9,761 nucleotides of DNA, taken from positions 1 through 9,761 of the forward strand of contig CAYZDF010000087.1 of the NCBI GenBank assembly GCA_964477085.1, given 5' to 3'. Every line of letters starts with the position of its first letter. Position 1 is the stretch's first letter. The DNA is from Dichloromethanomonas sp964477085. GTDB lineage: Bacteria; Bacillota; Desulfitobacteriia; Desulfitobacteriales; Syntrophobotulaceae. The notes under the pieces were generated by a model. That model was not told where the DNA came from and searched no databases. It saw nothing but the letters and a program-made list of their open reading frames with translations. A program made the position numbers and the translations under genes. This document shows, piece by piece, positions 6,263 through 9,761 of this stretch.

Positions 6263-7524
6263 TTGAGAATCGTTTACCCCATCTGTTGTGGCGTCGATGT
6301 ACACAAGACATTTCTCGTCGCTACAATCATCACATCGCAAGGTATTGTTCCGAGTTACAAGAAAAAGCGCTTTTCTACCTTTAACAAATCCATTTTAGCG
6401 TTCAAGCAGTGGTTGTTCGATAACAACTGCTTTGATGTTTGCATGGAGAGCACCGGAAAGTACTATATACCCATCTACAATTTGCTGGAAGATAGCATCC
6501 GTGTTACCGTCGCCAATCCAAAGTGGGTTGCTGCTGTTAAGGGCAACAAGGATGATGTCAAGGATTCGAAATGGATCGGCGACCTGTTTCGCCTCGGTCT
6601 TGTACCAAGCAGTTTCATCCCGTCCAAGAACACTCGCGTTTTGCGGGAGTACACCCGCTACCGTTTCAAGCTTGTTTCCTGTAAATCCAGTGAAAAGAAC
6701 CGTTTTCAGAATGCTTTCACTGTTTGCAATGTCGCCCTTGATGCTGTCGTTTCCGACATGTTTGGCAAATCCGCCTCGTCCATCACGGACTACCTTGTAA
6801 ACTCAGATTCCTTCGACCAATGCACTGCATTTCCCTGCTGCAGCGTTCCTTAAAGAAAAAGGCCGACGAGGTCATTGAATCCATTGAAAGTTTTCAAATG
6901 ACCGAGGAACAGAAGATCCGCATTCGCTTCGTCCGCAAGCATCTGGAATTTGTGGAGCAGCTTATTGCCGGACTGGATAAAGTCATTGACGGCATGGTGC
7001 AACCTCTCGAAAATGCCCTTGCCCTGTTGTGTACCATTCCTGGAGTGGATCGCAGCTCTGCCATCACAATCCTCTCCGAGATCGGTACTAATATGTCGCA
7101 GTTCTCATCCTCAAAACGCTTGTGCTGCTGGGCGGGACTAACGCCCGGCAACAATCAATCTGCCGGTAAAAAGAAATCGGTTCGCATTACTAGGGCCGGT
7201 GTTTATCTCAAACCTGCTCTGGTGCAAGCGGCTCATGCCACTGTAAAATCGAATGCTTCATCTTACTACCGTATCAAATATGAGCGAATTGCCAAGCGCC
7301 GGGGGGGTAAGAAACGAGCCATTATCGCCATTGCCAGAATGATCCTCACAGCCGCTTACCACATGCTCCAAACCGGTGAGGTCTTCAATCCCTGTGACCT
7401 GTATCAAATTGATATGCCGGTAGAGCTTCGCAATAAGCAAAAGGAGAAAGCTTTGAGGCAAGCTGCAAAACTTTTGGTTGCTCATGGTGTCGTTAGTCCC
7501 GAAAATATTATGCTGCCTGCTTAA
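6263..7524 (+). pseudogene. IS110-family transposase (RuvC-like DEDD), frameshifted
   Basis: IS110 recombinases join an N-terminal RuvC-like DEDD domain to a C-terminal domain with a catalytic Ser. Part one starts at TTG 6263, with AAGGAGGGAG about 5 nt before it. It shows CGVDVHKTFLVAT (first Asp), CMESTGKYY (Glu) and DDVKDSKWIGDLFRLGL (last acidic residues), and stops at 6851-6853. Similarity continues in another frame from 6820: ISLLQRSLKKKADEV, then LCTIPGVDRSSAITILSEIG, CCWAGLTPG and NNQSAGKKK, where the Ser is the likely nucleophile, then AGVYLKPALVQAA, ending at 7524. One lost base at about 6818-6820 explains the break. Joined, the protein would be about 420 residues, normal for the family. 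All catalytic blocks survive, so the inactivation looks recent. Programmed frameshifting is not known to me as usual for IS110. Confidence 0.85.
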
Positions 7525-7631
7525 CTATTCTGCACGCCGTTTTCGTTAGGCTTGTTTGCTGTACCTTTTTTGGGTTCAAGGGTCTTTCCCTGTTGACGAG
7601 TACGTTTTCACGCTATTCACCTCACCCATCA

Positions 7632-7770
7632 TCACTTAAACAGTTCCCCATATGTCCATTCTTCACCGGTGAATTCCAGCGTGTATTTAGCCGAGACCGC
7701 CTGAGCATTCTTTTCTTGCAGCAAGTATTCGGCGTAATCCTGCCCATCCTTAAACCCCTGTCCAGGTACT
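7632..7770 (-). pseudogene. Out-of-frame 3' tail of the DUF4825/WG-repeat gene
   Basis: Directly after the in-frame stop of the large gene at 7750, another frame carries protein-like sequence: GFKDGQDYAEYLLQEK, then NAQAVSAKYTLEFTGEEW and a TGA at 7632-7634. It has no ribosome binding site or start of its own, since the only ATGs lie inside the upstream gene in the wrong frame. The simplest reading is that the large protein once continued for about 40 more residues and a frameshift or small deletion near 7755-7770 truncated it. The helix-then-strand pattern faintly recalls the end of domain two of the downstream lipoprotein (ENK..G, then YETTLVYM), so it may be the stump of a deleted second domain. 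Confidence 0.5.
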
Positions 7771-9761
7771 GTCGCAAGACAGATAGGTGAAATAAATATC
7801 ACCCAGCGGCTCATTAACAATAAACTCAATGTTCCATATACCGGTTACCTTTAATTTTTCACCAGGATTCTGCAGCAGCATTCTGTCGCGCATCTGGGAG
7901 AAAGTATAATACTTATTATCCGGTTTTTTCAGTTCCTGCCAAACGGCTTTGGCATTATCCGATTGATACTGATCTTCTGCCAAGCCGTCACCTTCACGGA
8001 AATAATAGCCGTTAATCTTGGCCTTCCAAGTATCTTTGCCATCCGAGGAGCGTCCTTTTTCCAGACTTGTGATTTCGTAAAGAACACTTCCATGGTAACT
8101 GAAACCAAACTGAACATCGTAATTGCCGTCTTTGTGTTCGAGCAATCCGTACGTTTTATGGGTATAGCGCAAATCTCCAAAGTATTTTTTCATATACCTG
8201 TCAAAGTCCGCTTCGGTCAGAGAACCGTCCGCCCATTCTCCCTCATCGCTATTGGCAATCATAAAGTGCGAGAAGAGTTCTTCATCCGCTATCCCATTCA
8301 CTGAAAATTCAGGGAGAAGGCGAAGTTCCATATTGTTCTCGGAGAAATAGTCATGAAAGAACAGCAGGGTATCCTGGTTGATATCCGTCTTCCCATCGCG
8401 GATCTGATCCCGATAAAAGCCCCCTTGATAATCATAGAACCAATGATTAAACGATAACTTAGCCTCTTCGGACGGCTGAAGGTTCCAGTTCACAGGCTGA
8501 GCAGTTTCATTCTTTACTTTTATGCCGCCCCACTTGTCGGCTTCATTTTTGATAAAGATAATATCTTCCGGCACGTTCAGAACATCCATAAAGGCCGTAT
8601 CCCAGATAACATCGACCAGCGGTTTGCCTTCCCACGTGATATAGCCAAATTTCCCATCCTTCTCGACCTTGATAAAAGGCTCGACTTCTTCATAGTAGGT
8701 CATATGGATAAAATCATACTGCGGCTGGATGAAGAGTTTTCCATCCTGATTGATCGCTCCCCACAAGCCGCCTGTTTTGACCCGCACCGGACCGTTGACT
8801 TTGTATTCATCCGGCATGTTGGGGTTTAATATTTCCTCATAACGATGCTCCAGGACCAGCTTGCCGTTTTGGTCATATAGACCCCATTTGCCGCCTTTTT
8901 GCGCAAAGATATATTTTAAAATAAGGTCATAGTTTTCAAAGCCGGAAAGGATTACTTTGTCCTGCTTATCCAGCAAATCTTTTTGGCCGCTCTTATGACT
9001 GCGGACAAAGTATTCAATGGTTTTATCTCCTCCTTCACCCAGCCGGTATGTTGCGCTGAGTTTCGTTTTGAGAACCCCCATTTTTTCAATAGCGCTTAAG
9101 GATTCTTGAACCTTATGCTGGCCATCGTAATTCTTCAGATTAACATAGGTAATCAGCCTCTCTCTGTCAAACAGGCACAGGTAAGGCGGCCCATTCCAAT
9201 CACCGGTTTTATAGTTCCTGGTGCCGTAGATAATAAAATCTACCTCGCTGCCTACGGCTCCCAAGAGCCGTTCCTTATGGCCGGTTAGTACCTTAATCGG
9301 AGCGGCATCGATAAATTCGTTCGTTATGAGCACCGAAAAATCCGCACCTTCATTGACATAAAATGAATAGTCGTCGCCGATTATGTCATATACCTGCCGC
9401 GCGCGTTCATTAAACAGCTTTTGTTCGGCACTGTAAAACTCACTGACATTTTTTATCTCCGTAACCTTAAGCAGATAAGCTGAAAAAGATTCCATACTGT
9501 CAGCCGCTTTCTGCACGTTATCGTCCGTAAAATATTCCATGCCGGGAAGCTTACTTGTATTTTCTCTATTATAATAAGAAACGGCAAAGACACCGTATTC
9601 ATCTTGCAGATGGAATGTTATTTCTCCGGCATTGGGAATCAGGCTAAATATCACTGCCGTATTTTTATGCCAAGCAGTTTCGATATCTTCTTGGAAACGG
9701 TAATTGGTTCTGCTGTCTACCCGGTAAAAAACTTTAATCCCATAAGGTTCTCGATCGGTTT
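7750..9761 (-). CDS. DUF4825 and WG-repeat protein with paralogous C-terminal domain, 5' partial
   Basis: The frame is open to the right edge, so the N-terminus, including any membrane anchor or signal, lies outside the window; about 669 codons are visible. In order: a DUF4825-like segment near 9761-9550 (YGIKVFYRVD, then AVIFSLIPNAGEITFHL, and VSYYNREN); a middle region with no family I can name (about 9540-8950); at least three WG repeats (about 8900-8510: KWGLYDQNGKLVLEH, LWGAINQDGKLFIQPQYD, FGYITWEGK, then a degenerate KWGGI), which form short beta units usually implicated in binding; and a C-terminal domain (about 8420-7750) homologous to domain one of the downstream lipoprotein. The ATG-like start at 9654 is really GTG and internal. 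The 3' end is probably frameshifted. It presumably works extracellularly with its paralog. Confidence 0.75.
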   Translation of the reverse strand, partial: TDREPYGIKVFYRVDSRTNYRFQEDIETAWHKNTAVIFSLIPNAGEITFHLQDEYGVFAVSYYNRENTSKLPGMEYFTDDNVQKAADSMESFSAYLLKVTEIKNVSEFYSAEQKLFNERARQVYDIIGDDYSFYVNEGADFSVLITNEFIDAAPIKVLTGHKERLLGAVGSEVDFIIYGTRNYKTGDWNGPPYLCLFDRERLITYVNLKNYDGQHKVQESLSAIEKMGVLKTKLSATYRLGEGGDKTIEYFVRSHKSGQKDLLDKQDKVILSGFENYDLILKYIFAQKGGKWGLYDQNGKLVLEHRYEEILNPNMPDEYKVNGPVRVKTGGLWGAINQDGKLFIQPQYDFIHMTYYEEVEPFIKVEKDGKFGYITWEGKPLVDVIWDTAFMDVLNVPEDIIFIKNEADKWGGIKVKNETAQPVNWNLQPSEEAKLSFNHWFYDYQGGFYRDQIRDGKTDINQDTLLFFHDYFSENNMELRLLPEFSVNGIADEELFSHFMIANSDEGEWADGSLTEADFDRYMKKYFGDLRYTHKTYGLLEHKDGNYDVQFGFSYHGSVLYEITSLEKGRSSDGKDTWKAKINGYYFREGDGLAEDQYQSDNAKAVWQELKKPDNKYYTFSQMRDRMLLQNPGEKLKVTGIWNIEFIVNEPLGDIYFTYLSCDSTWTGV

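Larger units (their letters stand above)
5982..7614 (+). mobile_element. IS110-family insertion sequence, about 1.6 kb
   Basis: The element contains a frameshifted IS110 transposase gene, a roughly 280-nt 5' non-coding end and a roughly 90-nt 3' end. A long 5' end is typical of the IS110 group, where the bridge RNA is encoded, rather than the IS1111 group. IS110 elements lack terminal inverted repeats and make little or no target duplication, so the ends must be inferred. I place them at CT dinucleotides, 5980-5981 on the left and 7613-7614 on the right. Both lie in a GCT context, and excision there rejoins the two flanking minus-strand genes at operon spacing. The element exists with high confidence; the exact ends are a hypothesis. 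Confidence 0.65.

Noticed and set aside
1..9761. CRISPR array, tRNA or rRNA genes, phage structural genes
   Set aside because: I saw no regularly spaced repeats, no cloverleaf and no rRNA-like or virion-gene sequence in either strand.

Overview
The window looks like an accessory, gene-decay region from a low-to-moderate GC Firmicute, most likely a Clostridia member such as the Peptococcaceae (Desulfitobacterium/Desulfosporosinus/Dehalobacter type). That guess rests on strong GGAGG-type ribosome binding sites, Gram-positive lipoproteins, DUF4825 and WG-repeat proteins, and the IS91 and IS110 relatives. No rRNA, tRNA or core housekeeping gene fixes the taxon.

Layout from left to right: (1) 1-741 holds a XRE-type helix-turn-helix remnant joined to the frameshifted 3' end of an IS91-family transposase gene. 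(2) 742-1568 is mostly non-coding, with one good plus-strand terminator at 901-931, then two unrecognised gene fragments pointing in opposite directions. (3) 1581-2410 is a complete minus-strand gene fusing a Phd/YefM antitoxin-like N-terminus to a Uma2-family nuclease domain; a perfect 9-bp palindrome lies between its promoter and start. (4) 2480-3034 is a small lipoprotein. (5) 3148-4293 has a four-helix membrane protein flanked by two coding remnants. (6) 4358-9761 is a pair of tandem minus-strand genes for exported paralogous proteins: a lipoprotein with two copies of an unrecognised ~220-residue domain, and upstream of it a DUF4825/WG-repeat protein ending in the same domain and running off the right edge. 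An IS110-family element (about 5982-7614, plus strand) sits between them.

The IS110 transposase gene is broken by one frameshift. Its 5' non-coding end nevertheless folds by eye into three successive stem-loops, the layout expected of an IS110 bridge RNA. Taking the element out at a CT dinucleotide would leave the two paralogs about 42 nt apart, as in an operon. Nearly all intact genes are on the minus strand, while both transposase genes are on the plus strand. The surrounding fragments suggest repeated insertion and deletion.
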